64,000 nucleotides of DNA from Myrmaecium sp. VS I D KN 1 (GCA_019775845.1 JADQAV010000020.1:62001-126000); one strand, 5' to 3'. Shown: positions 1 to 11,378, counted from the stretch's first letter. The notes: a model not told the origin generated them from the letters alone. A program made the numbers and translations.

Positions 1-1097
1 CCGTAGATGCCATTACCATCGCTCAAATACTTGCCCGTGGTCGAGGGCGCCGTCCACCGCCATTCGCCCTCGCCGCCGTACGCCTCGCCGATGTGCATGA
101 TGGCCAGCTGCGGAGAGGCCGGGGTGTCGACGTCGCCGACCCAGCCGCCAAACACCACGATCTTGGTGCCGTCCGAGGTAAGCACGGCGGTGTGGCCGGA
201 TCGCGGATCCACGCTCGTCACCGCGCTGCGCACGGCCAGTTCCGACTGCTCGGCGGCAGGTTGCTCGACCGACACGAAGGTCCAGCCCTGCTGCGGGAGG
301 GAAAAGATGGCGACCTGGGACATGTTGATGAAGGCCTGGGCGGTGTGGCCGCCGATGAGGACGGCATCTTGCTGCTGGGTCTCCGTTCCGTCGGACTCGT
401 TGGTATACGTCGGCAGCAGCGGGGTGAGCGTGAAGCCGGCCTCCGCGACCGGTGGTCCGCGGCTGTCTGAGATACCCAAGGTGTATCCGCTTCCCGCGGC
501 CGGATCCATGGTCAGCATCATGTTGGAGTAATTCGCCGCGGACTGCGTGTCGTTTCCGGACCCGTACGGGCACATGCCGCCGAAGAAGTACAGGGTCGTC
601 GTCGTCGTGTTGCCCTCCACGTCGCTGGAGAAGGGCCACCCTTGACTGAGGTAGGTTGCTCCGGCCATGCTCGTGCCGTCCGCGTCCTCCGCGATCGACA
701 CCGACTCTTGCACCCAGCTGTTCTTCTCATCCGCATCCTCGCTGGGCGTGTAGCGCCAGACGTTCCCGTCGGCGGCCTCCCCGCATTCGCCCGTGTAGAC
801 GGTGATGTTCCCATACCGATCGATCACCGGCGTGAAAGGGATCGAGGTCGTGTCCGAGAGGAAGGGTAGGGTGTCAAATAGTGAGGTGTAGTTCGTGCTC
901 CCTGAGGAGGTGTCGAGGGTGTCGAGACGGAACTGCGTGGAGGAAGAGGAGGTGGCTGGACGGAACACATATCGCACTGTGCTGTCCGATGTCTGCTGGA
1001 GGATGCGGGCAGGGTTGTAAGGGAGTTGGGCGACGGCGGAGGTCGCATGGAAGGCCAGCAGGCCCCATGTCACCGGCCGTCGATGGGTCGCGCGCAT
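1..1097 (-). CDS. Secreted kelch-repeat protein (3' end beyond window)
   Basis: One open frame runs from an ATG at 1097 to the left edge with no stop (365 codons seen). The N-terminus has basic residues, then a hydrophobic stretch (TWGLLAFHATSAVAQ) that looks like a signal peptide cut near AVAQ-LP. Kelch-type blades are visible as LYFFGGMCPYG, AVLIGGHT and IVVFGGWVGD, each beta strand ending in a Gly-Gly pair, so the protein should fold as a beta-propeller. Several N-x-S/T sites fit secretion. Similar fungal proteins are annotated as kelch or galactose-oxidase-like proteins, often with a C-terminal membrane segment; that end is outside the window. No catalytic residues of galactose oxidase can be judged here, so the function (cell surface, polarity or wall) stays open. 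Confident on family, not on role. Confidence 0.8.
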   Translation of the reverse strand, partial: MRATHRRPVTWGLLAFHATSAVAQLPYNPARILQQTSDSTVRYVFRPATSSSSTQFRLDTLDTSSGSTNYTSLFDTLPFLSDTTSIPFTPVIDRYGNITVYTGECGEAADGNVWRYTPSEDADEKNSWVQESVSIAEDADGTSMAGATYLSQGWPFSSDVEGNTTTTTLYFFGGMCPYGSGNDTQSAANYSNMMLTMDPAAGSGYTLGISDSRGPPVAEAGFTLTPLLPTYTNESDGTETQQQDAVLIGGHTAQAFINMSQVAIFSLPQQGWTFVSVEQPAAEQSELAVRSAVTSVDPRSGHTAVLTSDGTKIVVFGGWVGDVDTPASPQLAIMHIGEAYGGEGEWRWTAPSTTGKYLSDGNGIY

Positions 1098-2436
1098 CCT
1101 GCCGGGGCCAGATACGAGGGGGGGAGTGGTCGCGAGTGGTACCGTGGTACAAGAGGGGTGCCGGCTGTCTATCCGGACATGGTATGCAGCGGTGCGTGAA
1201 CTCGAGAGAGGAAGCAGTATAAGTGAGGATATCTTGGGAGAGATGTAGGAGAGAAAGAGAGTATTCCAAGTAGGGTATCAGAGAGGACGACAGAGTGAAA
1301 AGAGAGCGACAAATGGGGGCAGGAGAGCGGGTGGGGGGAGGGAGGGGAGGAGAAGGATGGATATCAATCCATGGATGATCCCCTTCGAGTCTCCTTCACC
1401 CGGGAAGGCTGGCTGGCTGGCCGTGGGCCGAGCAGGGCAGTAAACAGTGAAGCCCAGCCACGGGGATTGCGCAACGAGGGGAGACCCTGTCCCCGCGACT
1501 CGGACGACCTGCGGGCTGGGAAGCCAATCATCATCTCTCGGGCCCGACGACAGGAGATCTCGTTGTATAAGGTGCCTTACCTCTAGGCATACTTATTCGT
1601 CAGGTATCGAGGCATTGCAGTGGCATGGCATCTATCCGGACCCCATCGCCCCGGCAACCCCGCCGCGAACCCAAGGCCCGTCCGTCCATTCCAGTGCATT
1701 GCCCTGTCCGCCGATGGCGCAACGCCTCCTGCAGCAAACGTCGGCAGCAGCAGCACGAGCATCTGTGACATGAGGAAGATCCAGCAGCAGCCATCTCCGG
1801 CGGCTTCTCGCAGTTCAGACGTGCGTGCATGCGATGGCAGAGAGAGCGACGTGCACTCACAGCGGGAGATCAACAATCGACCCTGCTTGGCGTCGACACT
1901 TCTCCTCCTACCTCATCACTCTCCAACCTTCTCTCTCTCATCCTCTCCAACCCTACAAAACCGTGACCAACCACCAGCTTACGCACTGCCATGACGATTT
2001 GTTTACTTCCTCCGCCAAGCTTCGCGCTCTGCCCATCCACCAAAACACACATCCAACCTTAATCAGCTCTCACGGCCCGCTCATCAGCCCCTGCCGTCGC
2101 TTATGTAGCTCGAGCGGCCAATTAAGCGCACCGCTAACACCATCACCATGCCCGATCCGAGCCTGCTGGAAATGAAACATCGCGGACTTTCCTATCACCC
2201 AAGGGAAAGCAAAAAACCTTCCTCGACGTCGGTGGAGGTCAATCAATAGATCGAGGACCGCCATTGCCGTGGTGACAGAAAGGAACGAAAGAAGAAAAGA
2301 AAAAAACGGTTGCAAGTCGACCGTCGGATGGAGTCGAGACAAACTCAGATGATAATAATAGAGGCCGCTTGGATAATGGTTTAAAAGTCGTCCCTTATCC
2401 CGTCCGCTTTGCGCATCGCAACGATCGAGGTTGGTG
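1098..2436. other. Intergenic, kelch gene promoter side
   Basis: Upstream of the kelch gene. Reading frames here are short, have no family resemblance and overlap on both strands, so I call none. CT-rich stretches near 1900-2100 may be leader sequence. Confidence 0.5.
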
Positions 2437-2670
2437 TTAAGGTTCTTCTGTCGCAGCCTTCTGCGCGCGTTCTTCGGGCTCCACTTTGCGGGGCTCGCGA
2501 GTGAGCATGGAGAGGAAGAACAAGAAGAAGTACGATGCGAGATCGCTGGGCACGGCGTGAGCCAGCTCGAGAAGACCGTTCGGAATGTTCCAGACGGCAG
2601 AATTTCTACCCCGTTGCCATGTGCGGAAGACACACTTGCAGGTCGCACAGGAAGCTGCGGATGTGCACAA
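2437..2670 (-). CDS. Possible small membrane protein (uncertain)
   Basis: A 77-codon frame whose second half looks protein-like: an amphipathic stretch (NIPNGLLELAHAVPSDLA), one hydrophobic segment (SYFFLFFLSML) and a charged tail (REPRKVEPEERAQKAATEEP). A single-span small protein of mitochondrion or ER would fit that order. The N-terminal part (MCTSAASCATCKC) is unconvincing, so the true start may lie in an upstream exon that I could not define. I do not recognise a family. It could be chance; no codon-bias signal is strong enough to decide. Confidence 0.25.
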   Translation of the reverse strand: MCTSAASCATCKCVFRTWQRGRNSAVWNIPNGLLELAHAVPSDLASYFFLFFLSMLTREPRKVEPEERAQKAATEEP

Positions 2671-2756
2671 AACGCAGGCAGTTCGCGACTTTGGCTATGC
2701 GCTGGATGACTGACATGACATGTATGCCATTGTACAAACCAACCACCGCGCATCAA

Positions 2757-3557
2757 TCGCGGACAGATGCTCCGCCGTCATCAACAGGAACGATGAACCG
2801 CGTTCAACGGCCAACCGCTGAAGCGCGCGCTTTTATCACCTCGTATCCAGCCTCTGGATGGGGTACTGAGTCCAACCTCTTTTTTTTTCACTTCAAGTGA
2901 CGTGCAGACTGAATCACACCTCGACTTGCTGAACCCGATGTTATGGTCGTCAACAGGACTTCGACATGTGTTACGTCTGTCTATGTCGTCTGCATTACGA
3001 TGGACCGTCGTCGACGGGTAATCTGCTTGTGCTCTCGTACTGTTCTGTGCGCTGGATACTCTCAGCCTCGTCCCCGGGCCCGGGATGCATCGAAAAGGAT
3101 CAAAAGAAAATACCAAAAAAAGAAAAAGAAAAACGTGCAAACACATCCTCCAAACCAACCCACCGCTCAATCACCCAGTCTTGCACGATGACAAAAATCA
3201 AAACGACACTCATCATTCATCGTCCCTCAAGCAAGCAAAAAGGAAAATGGCTCCTCCAAACCATGCAGAGTCACAGCAACTCCTCAACTCCCTCTCTCAC
3301 ACCCGCAGGCCTCAGGCATCCAACAACCCCTCCACCACCCACCACGCCGGAGCCGCGCGCCCCACCAACAATCTTCAGCCGCAAGGACAAGGCCATGCCC
3401 CACTAGCTATCACTCACGCCCCACCTACCACCACACAACTCTCTAGCTAAACTAGAAAAATCTTTCGCTTAGCACACATGAACGCCTTTCAACACACATT
3501 TCCCAACCAAGCAGCCAATCACACCAGATCAGCTCGCTTCGGTTCTCCATCTACAAT
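2757..3557. other. Intergenic, A/C-rich, before the tRNA
   Basis: No supported gene. 3100-3480 is A/C-rich on the plus strand with many ACC/CAC runs and open frames of low-complexity composition, typical of untranscribed or UTR sequence. Confidence 0.4.
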
Positions 3558-3667
3558 ACTCCTATGGTCTAGTGGTATGACGTTCGCTTCACATCAGTGG
3601 AGTACACCAAGTGCTATACTACTATATAGTACGCGAAAGGTCCTCAGTTCGATCCTGGGTGGGAGTA
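3558..3667 (+). tRNA. tRNA-Val (anticodon CAC) with a 38-nt intron
   Basis: The cloverleaf folds cleanly. Acceptor ACTCCTA pairs with TGGGAGT (3660-3666) with discriminator A at 3667. The D arm begins GTC (3567) and closes with GAC (3579-3581). The anticodon stem is TTCGC/GCGAA (3583-3587, 3633-3637), the anticodon CAC is at 3590-3592, and the T arm is CTCAG-TTCGATC-CTGGG. The intron is 3594-3631, directly after position 37, where all eukaryotic tRNA introns sit. The A box (TGGTCTAGTGGT) and B box (AGTTCGATCC) are present. CAC with discriminator A gives valine. The acceptor starts with A rather than the usual G. A pol III stop follows. Confidence 0.88.
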
Positions 3668-3674
3668 ATTTCTC

Positions 3675-3680
3675 TTTTTT
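3675..3680 (+). terminator. RNA polymerase III terminator of tRNA-Val
   Basis: A run of six T residues starts 8 nt after the last tRNA base, the usual pol III stop. Confidence 0.7.
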
Positions 3681-4469
3681 GTTTCCCCTTTCTCCAGGGG
3701 CCGGCGGAGAGGGTTACCTGTTCGTTGGGCTTGGTGCATTTGTTTCCTTTGCTCCCCTCTTCTCTTTTCTTTTAGGGGGGAAGGGAGTGGGGGTTCTGTG
3801 CGTGTGCTGTGTTCTTGTTTTTGGGGGGAGAACGGCGACGCTGTGATGTGAGCGAGGAGAAGAATAGCTACTCGTTGAGAAGGACATGAAAAGGGAGAAG
3901 AGCACAACCGGAAAGGGAACAGGGCAAACGCAAATGCAGAGGCACTACCCAGTTCAACCAGTCTGAACAATCCATCTTACCCCATCACATCCCATCCTTC
4001 CCTATCCCGTCCTTGCTTTCTCAGAGGAAGAGAGCGAGCGAAGCGAAGCAGCGCGCTGTTCTGATTTGGACTGGGACGGCGTCGGATGGGTTCGCGCGGG
4101 GAAAAGGGGGTGAAGGGGGAGGGAGGACTGGGAGGACGGGGATCTGGGGATGGGGGGAGGTAAAGAGAAAGGAGATATGGTGAGAAAAAGGAAAATAGGA
4201 AAACCTCGAAAAAAGGAAAAAGGTGGCATATTGTATATGTGGGATATGGGCAGTATCCAGCTGACGGCCCTGAGTATCTTCTCTTCCACTCCCTTTCATC
4301 CTTACCCGTAGTAAGGAAATATCACGAAAAAGTACATGCTCTATACTGTACGTAAACCACACCGTACGCCACCTCACCACGCCAAAACGCCCGTCTACTC
4401 GAAGGAGACAAAGTAGAAAACTTGAAAGAAAAAGAAAAGAGGCCATCCCCACCCTCTCCCTCCCACCCC
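3681..4469. other. Intergenic, downstream of RecQ and tRNA
   Basis: No gene seen. It holds alternating pyrimidine tracts (3680-3790) and purine tracts (4090-4230), likely 3' UTR sequence of the RecQ gene. Confidence 0.4.
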
Positions 4470-6163
4470 TCAGTCATCCCCCCCATACCCCTCATACAGC
4501 CCCCGCTCCCGCTGCGTCGAGCACCACTCCTCACTCGCCAGGCCCCGCATCTTGCGGTCCCGCAAGCCACGCGGATCCTTACAAAAATCACACGCCCACT
4601 CGCACCGCACCGCCGGGGCGCCATCCGGGCCGGGGGCATTAGGGTTCTCACCAAAGTACTCCGCAATAAGCCGGTGACGGCAGCGGCCAACATGCTCGCA
4701 ATACGCGACGAGGGCCTGAAGGCTGCGGGCACGGCTAGCATGCTGGGCGCGCTTACCAGCCTGATCGCGGTCGGCGGCGGCGGAGGCGGCGAAGTCCAAG
4801 CGGGCGGCGTCGCGGGCCATCAAGCCGGTGGCGCGGTCGCGGTCCTCGCGGGCGTAGTAGAGGAGGCAGCGGGCGGCCTTGCCGTCGCGGCCGGCGCGGC
4901 CGGCCTCCTGGTAGAAGCCCTCGACGCTCTTGGGGATCTGCCAGTGGCACACGAACCGGACGTCCTCCTTGTCGATGCCCATGCCGAAGGCCGTCGTCGC
5001 CACCACGACCGCGTAGCCGGGTCGGTTGGCCACCCAGCCGTGCAGCGTCTCCGTTCGGACCGCGTGCGGGAGCCCGGCGTGGTAGGGTTGCGCGCCCACC
5101 CCGTCTGCCCGTAGCCGTGCCGCGAGCGTCTCGCAGTCCCGCCGGAAGAGCGTGTAGATGATGCCGGAGATCTCTGGGCGCGGGGGAGGCTTGCCGGGCG
5201 GAAGAGGGGTTTGCTGCGCCGCTGCGGCGAGTCGGGCGGCGCGGCGGGCGTGCGTGGCGCGCAGCCAGCTGAGGAAGTCGTCGTAGTGGTCCTCCTCGTC
5301 GTTCTTGAACCGGACTTCGTAGTGCAGGTTTGGCCGGGAGGTCGTCATGGTGAAGAGGCGGAGGGTGGCCGGATTCAGGGCCAGGGTACGGATGATGTCC
5401 TCTCGGACCCGCCGCGTAGCCGTCGCGGTGAGGCAGATGATGGGCACGTCTGGGAAGGTTTGCTTGAAGAAGGAAAGGGACTGAAAGGATGGCCGGAAGT
5501 CATGGCCCCATTCGCTGATGCAATGCGCTTCGTCGATGGCGATCCGCGCGAGCTCGCGCTGGGTATGGATCACGCGGAGGATCTTGCGGAAGTGGTCCAT
5601 CTGGCAGTATTCAGGGGTGACGTAAAGAAGGCGTGTGAGCGGGTGTCCGCATTGCAGGTCCTGAAGGATGGCGTTTTTGGTGGCGTAGGGAGTGGTGCTG
5701 TTGATGGTTTCGACTTTGATGCCAGCCGCGCGGACCGAGGCGACTTGGTTGTTCTGCGGTTGTCAGAAAGAAGACCATGGCGTGGCGATACCGGGGTGCC
5801 TTACCATCAGAGCTAGGAGAGGCGATACAACGATCGTTACTCCAGGACAGTCAGCAAGGCGTTTGAGAACTCTAGGATGGAAGAGCACTCACTCCCCGAA
5901 TCAACGACAGCCGGTAGCTGGTAGCATAAGCTTTTGCCGAAGGACGTCGCAGCCTGCAGAAAGACATCATCGCCATTCAGCGTGGCCGTGATGACCTCCT
6001 TCTGTAGCGGCCTGACATCGTAGAAGATGGAATATCAGCAACCGCAACGTGCATGGAAGTTCATCTCGTGGAGGAAAAGCAGTTACCTGAAGCCCGGCTT
6101 CCCGAACACCCGGCGTAACGTGAAGTCCAAGTCCGCATATCTGCGCTCCTGCTTGAGCGGCAT
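4470..6163 (-). CDS. Small RecQ-family ATP-dependent DNA helicase
   Basis: Four exons: 6087-6163, 5893-6011, 5805-5839 and 4470-5753, giving 504 residues. Splicing restores the RecQ motifs: FGKPGFRPLQKEVI (motif 0), Walker A ATSFGKS (about residues 47-53), ITIVVSPLLALM (motif Ia), and the DEAH box IDEAHCISEWGHDFR (151-154) with the RecQ aromatic loop. Further on are ICLTATAT (motif III), ATTAFGMGIDK (motif V) and YQEAGRAGRDG (motif VI). A C-terminal zinc-binding set follows (YCEHVGRC, then CEWACDFC). The enzyme should unwind DNA 3' to 5' in recombination and replication-fork repair in the nucleus. There is no room for an HRDC domain, so this is a short RecQ, not the Sgs1/BLM orthologue. The Walker A is SFGKS instead of the common GGGKS but keeps GKS. 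It lies 527 bp downstream of the TatD gene on the same strand. Confidence 0.9.
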
Positions 6164-6690
6164 GTCTAGGTGTCCGAGATGCGGCGTAGAAGTGAGAATC
6201 TACTTAGAGGCTCCGCAACTGCGCGTGCCGGGAACTAGTACTTTTGTACAGCGTCCCGTTCACAGGATCGCGAAGCCAGGAGTGGCGGATAACGCTGGGA
6301 GTTCGGTGTCGGAAGGCGTCCCTAGAGAAAAGGGTTTTGATGCTTCAACAATCATGGCTCTTTTGACCGGATATGCGGGATTGTGAGAAAGATCATCTGG
6401 AATACCTAATGCGATGCCGTCGGAGGTTGAAGATCTGCTCGCGTACAGTGCCGAGGCACGGCGACGCGAGGTCACGAGACCAGCTTTTCGGGCGATTGGA
6501 AGCCCCAGGCATCATAGAGCACAATTGGTGGTAATCCTCTACAAGAATTGAGAGTCATGATGTATCAGGATTCATTCCGACTTTTGATCTAGTCATTTAT
6601 AGACATCTCTCTCCTCAAATATCACTGCCTTCTAAGGTCTTTTCTCCGATGCACATAAGAAGTTATCGAACCGCCGGCACCACACCATTC
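6164..6690. other. Intergenic, RecQ promoter and TatD 3' region
   Basis: Short shadow frames only; nothing recognisable. It lies between two genes on the same strand. Confidence 0.4.
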
Positions 6691-7983
6691 TCAAGGGCTC
6701 TCCTCTCCCAAGCCAAACATCTCTATTGAATTCCGCCAAGCCCTAGACACGACAGTTAGCATGGAGTCATCTTGAACAGATGAAGAAAGCCAGGTAAACT
6801 CACGCCTCCACCACTTCCTCCACAGGCACCTCCTTGATCTTCGCCACCACCCACGCCACATGCGGGATAGTCGCAGGTTCATTCCTCCCCTTAACCATCG
6901 CACCCTTAACCCACCGCTCCTTCTTGACCGCCTTAGCCGGCAGCGGCGGGGCGTCCTTCAAATACTTCGCCGACGCATGGCTGGGTCGCATCTCGCACCA
7001 AGGCCCATCCGTCTCGATCTGTAGGCGGTCGAGCGGGATGGCGCGCACCACCTCCACATTCTCCTCCGTCTTCAGGCTGCAGCCGTTGACGCCGATGTCC
7101 AGGCCCAAGGCGACAAGCTCCTGCATCTCGGCGAGGGTGCCGGTGAAGGAGTGCACGAGGCCGCCCTTGGGCAGCTGGGGGAGTCGGCGGGCCAGCAGGG
7201 CTTTGAAGTCCTCGTGCGCGGCGCGGGAGTGCAGGAAGAGGGGGAGGTGCAGGGAGACGGCGAGGTCGAGTTGGGCTTCGAAAGCGCGCAGTTGGATGTC
7301 CTTTGGGCAGAGGTACAGGCGGTCGTAGTCCAGGCCGATCTCGCCGAAGGCGACGGTGTGTCCGCTGGCGGCGGACTCGGTGGCGAGCGAGCGGAGGGCG
7401 GAAATGACGGCGGACTCGCCGCCGGGATGGTCCCGGAAAGTCAGGGCGGAGCAGGGGTGGATGCCGACGGTTGCGTAGCAGAGGCCGGCTGAAGAGCGTT
7501 AGCGGAAGTGGGCTACAGAAGTTGGCTGGATAAAAGCAGTCTTGATAGAGCAACGGATAGTGCCGTTGCGCACTCCTGGACCCAGTAAAGTGAATCTGGC
7601 AGTATACTTACGATGGTCTTTTGCTATTTGAACAGCATGTTCACTCTCTTTCAGATCACTCCCCGTGACCATGAGCTTCTTACAACCCGCCTCCACCGCT
7701 CGCTTCAACACGTCCTCGAAGTCGTCTTCGTGCGCTTGCTTCCCGTGATACTGGCCCCTGAAGATGGGGTCTCCCAGATTTATGCCAATCTAAGAAGGAT
7801 GTATTGATGAGAAAGTAGGTTTTGCAAAGTGAGAAAATTCCGTGAACATACATCTGCATATTTTAACTCTTTTCGGAGCGTGCTCTCCGCCGGTTGCTGC
7901 TCAGCTTCAGAGACGGGAAGTTCTGATGCATTGGGCGTTGTCGCGGCCGTCGACGCCGCAGCGCTGGTGGATGAGGACGACAT
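6691..7983 (-). CDS. TatD-family metal-dependent deoxyribonuclease (TATDN1-like)
   Basis: Four exons: 7852-7983, 7612-7789, 6804-7488 and 6691-6742, giving 348 residues. Family landmarks in order are YADIGINLGDPIFRGQYHGK, TVGIHPC (metal site), VAFGEIGLDYDR (metal-binding Glu), LPLFLHSRAAHEDF, GLVHSFTG, IETDGPWCEMRPSH (catalytic Asp), and the closing AWRNSIEMFGL of the last 52-nt exon. TatD proteins are TIM-barrel nucleases that act on DNA ends in repair and apoptosis-like DNA breakdown. The length suits TATDN1 orthologues plus a Ser/Ala-rich leader of about 40 residues. The start at 7983 gives the only good entry into that leader. Confidence 0.93.
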
Positions 7984-9097
7984 CCTGGAATCAAAAGCGA
8001 GGCGAGAAAAACAAAAGGGAGATAATTTGCGCTGACTCAAGGGACAAGTAGCAAGGCAAGTCCTGGGGAAGGGTAAAAGAAGACGAAAAGACGGGCTTAT
8101 AAGGCGCATATGGTATCCGCCCGATGACTGTAAAGGAGCGTTGCAGCAGAGGTGAATTAATGCGGCGGAAGAACTGAAGATGCCAGCCAGATTCGGTGAC
8201 GATATGGGGGAAGTGGCGGTGCGGTGAGCGGGGTGGCCGTGCTTGCTTGCGGTGCGCGGTGCGCCACGATCTCCGCAACTTCGGTGCCTTGCACGGTCGA
8301 TGTCTCCTTTGGTCGTCCTTCCTCAACATATCGCACTGCGTATGTATTCCTTGCAGGCAGATTGCCGCCAGCGCCTAGCGAGGATGCGGGCAGCGAGATC
8401 TATACTCCTACCCGGATGCAAGTTCTTCCTGGTATTCATGCATTTTTGATCCTGAGTCCGATTCACAATATCACGGTTGCGTAGGTACTTCTTCACACCT
8501 CTTCAAAAGTATCGCTGGTGCTACCATAGATGGCATATGACACATGGCACAGCATCTCTCTATTCCATTGATATTACCATCGTCACCTCGTGCGCATGAG
8601 AAGAGTACAGTGCACACTTAGACCATCGCCCATGGTTTAACGAACGCTGAAGTTGTTCACACCTCCATGAACCTCCACTTCGTCATCCCGGGCACAGGCG
8701 CGTGGTTCGGCCCTTCCAAAGCGACACAGGCTCGCACAAAGGGGCAGCCGCCATTCCTGACCGTGATCCTATGCCCGCCGGGTCATCCATCCACAAGTCA
8801 CCGGAGGCAGCTCAAGTTCTGTTCGGGTTTCGTCATGGCGTTCAGTCTCATCAGGTGGTATCGTCACGATCTCAGGACCTCACAACCGTCAACGTCGCGG
8901 CTTTCATGGGGAAAACATACATTGGCCGGCGACGGTACCCCACAACCGCCTTACTTACACGACATGTCCTTTTGCCGAGACGCCTCAAGTATAAAAAGCT
9001 CACCTTCTACACGAGCCATGGAGTCCGCATCATACAGCCGACCGTTCGACGACTTCTCGACCAGTCCATCTCGCATCGACCACGCAAACCCGTCAAG
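7984..9097. promoter_or_regulatory. Divergent promoter region with a TATA box at 8990-8998
   Basis: It separates the TatD gene (minus) from the hypothetical gene at 9098 (plus). TATAAAAAG lies about 108 nt before the ATG at 9098, which supports that start over the longer upstream reading frame that runs through it. Confidence 0.5.
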
Positions 9098-9751
9098 ATG
9101 TCCAACGCGTACTTCTTAACGAATGAGCAGATCCTTGCGATGCAGAGCGGGATCCCCCGGCTCCTCTGGCTGTACGACAGGGGCAACACTTGCGTGGAAG
9201 CCCTCATCATCAACACCTACCGCGATTTCCCCGACGGGAACAGCACGGTCAGTGAGACCCTCCGCCTTCACGGAAAGAGCCACTGGATGCTGGCCACCCA
9301 GCTCCAGATCTCGGGAGTCCTGCGTGCCACGGGCCGCCGGCGCCGGTACTTCGACACCGCCACCGACAGCGACGAAGGCGCCGGCCTCCGCATCTTCCGG
9401 GCGTGGTCGCCCGCCTGGGAAGCCCTGCCGCTCGCGCAAATCCAGATCCGGATGGTGGAGGTGTGCGGCGGCTTGCACGAGTACCTCGACCTCATGAACG
9501 AGCATGCGGTCAATCGCCGCGCCGGCTTCCCCCTGCCGACCGCCGACATCGAGCTCGAGGTGATCCTGGCCATGTGGGGCCTCCGGCCGCGGGCGACGGC
9601 GGGGGACATGCAAGGGGCCTCGTTCACCCTCGGGCGTCAGCTGCCGCCGCCGGTCCCGTCGGCCCCGGTGGAGGAGTCCGAGGAGGAGTACGAGGATTCC
9701 TCGTCGGCTGAGTCGTCTTCTACTGAGCCAACATCCCCTTCGGATGAGTAG
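9098..9751 (+). CDS. Hypothetical protein with acidic Ser/Glu tail
   Basis: A single-exon frame of 217 residues beginning MSNAYFLTNEQILAMQSG. The frame is open upstream to 8702, but that part is Arg-rich and unstructured and contains the TATA box, so I take 9098 as the start. The body (residues 1-175) is a mixed, plausibly globular sequence with regular hydrophobic spacing (ALIINTYRDFPDG, MVEVCGGLHEYLDLMNEH, IELEVILAMWGLRP). The last 35 residues are Glu/Ser/Asp-rich (EESEEEYEDSSSAESSS), like a disordered nuclear or phosphorylated tail. There is no signal peptide, no membrane span and no family I recognise. It is likely a lineage-specific gene. Confidence 0.6.
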   Translation: MSNAYFLTNEQILAMQSGIPRLLWLYDRGNTCVEALIINTYRDFPDGNSTVSETLRLHGKSHWMLATQLQISGVLRATGRRRRYFDTATDSDEGAGLRIFRAWSPAWEALPLAQIQIRMVEVCGGLHEYLDLMNEHAVNRRAGFPLPTADIELEVILAMWGLRPRATAGDMQGASFTLGRQLPPPVPSAPVEESEEEYEDSSSAESSSTEPTSPSDE

Positions 9752-11378
9752 AGTGTCTCGGCGGAGCAGGCTGAGCAGGCTTCTCTAGAGGCGCTCGCGG
9801 CAGGGCGGCTTGCTTTCCCCTCTCGTAGCGGGCGAAGGTTCGTAGCAAAATTGTCTAATCCGCAGCAGTTAATTCTATCATAATGAATATATCTTTCATA
9901 GCTGGATACCGTAATGGTTTCTCTATTCTTCTCTCGTGACGTGGCGGCGGGTGTTTTGCTTTCTTTGCTCCCTTTTGTTAGCGGGCAAGCGGGCTGGCAT
10001 GCTGTGTTCGGAGGAAGTGAGGAAGAAAGAAAAGACACGGGCGGATCTTCAAGGGTCAGCCGGGGATGTCGCATTGAAAGGAGATGTTCCCTTCCCATTT
10101 CCACTTCATCGCGGACCTCCGGATTTGGATCCAGTCCTGCCGCATCCCGGCCTATATCGAAGTGCCAGTAAGGCCTTTTCCGTGGACACATAATAACCTC
10201 CGCGGAGTATCCCCGTATCTCGGTGCGCAACTTAAGTATATGTCGATCGCGCGGATGAAGAGTGGTGGTGAGGAGAGGACAGATAAAGTTGCAAGTAACC
10301 CCTCCGGGTTTAGATCCCCACGATCACCACCACCACCACCATCGCCGCCGGCTCCCGTCAACGACAACGGGCGGGCGGGTGTAACCTTCTTTTTGTTGTT
10401 TCGCCTTCCTTCGGTTCCGTTGACATTCTCCACACTGGCCACGCGAAATGGACCCGGGACCCGGGGCTTTGGCTGCGGAATGCGGGGTGGGATGCTGTCG
10501 GTTGCTGATCGTCGGGTGTTCCCCTCTCGTGACGAATTTGCGTGCTTTCGGCGGCCGTGGTGGGCATGGGGGTTGCTGGGATAGAGTCGGGATCCTACGT
10601 CTCTACCTGCAGTATTCCTTTCTCGTTTTGCGATCGACAGCAGGGTCGTCGTTCAAGTCTCTTGCGAGATGCCTGGTCGTTCGCTGGTGGGTGATTGAGC
10701 CTTGCCTTCGCTACACCTCCCCCTTCCTCGGCTTATCATGGTGCTCTTTTTCTTCTGTGTAGTATCTACCGTATCGTGTTTTATTCCGTGTGACGATTGA
10801 GGATGTCATGCTTGGATATCCGGCGTGGAGGTGCGGCGTTCTGACATCGATTGGTGGGCAGGATTGAAGTTAGTATGGTACCCGATAAGATTCTCCCTTG
10901 ACTGAAAGTGATCTGGATTGCAAGCCACCGTGAGGATTTCCGCTGAAAAACCGTCACATTGGAACGAAGCTGCTGAGGCACCGTGAGAGGACGTTCATAG
11001 ACTATCAGCTTGCGGTACGTTCATCTTCCTCTGGATCGAGATGGCTCCACCAGTCTTCCTCTTTCGCTGGTTGATCTGCTTTGGCGTGACAAGTGTGACT
11101 ACGAAGAAACGGTCAGCGGTAGACTGTGTACGCTTACTCATAGCTCATCGCGTCGTCTTGAGACTTCTGTCATCTTTCCGTTAGCATCACAGTCAGTCCA
11201 TTCCGCTCTCCATCTCCGCTGAGCCAATTCAAGGTGCATCGCATCAATCGTCTCCAAGTCACTTCACAGTCTACCACCAAAAAAAAAAATAAAAATAAAA
11301 ATAAAAAAAATAAACAAAAAGAAAGAGCCCCCCAAAGAACCCCAACCTCACCCCAGCCATCCATCCAGCTCACTCACT

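Noticed and set aside
2070-2756. A 228-codon minus-strand frame in the kelch-tRNA spacer
   Set aside because: Composition is random-like with His/Ser/Arg clusters; it overlaps the better small-protein candidate in another frame.
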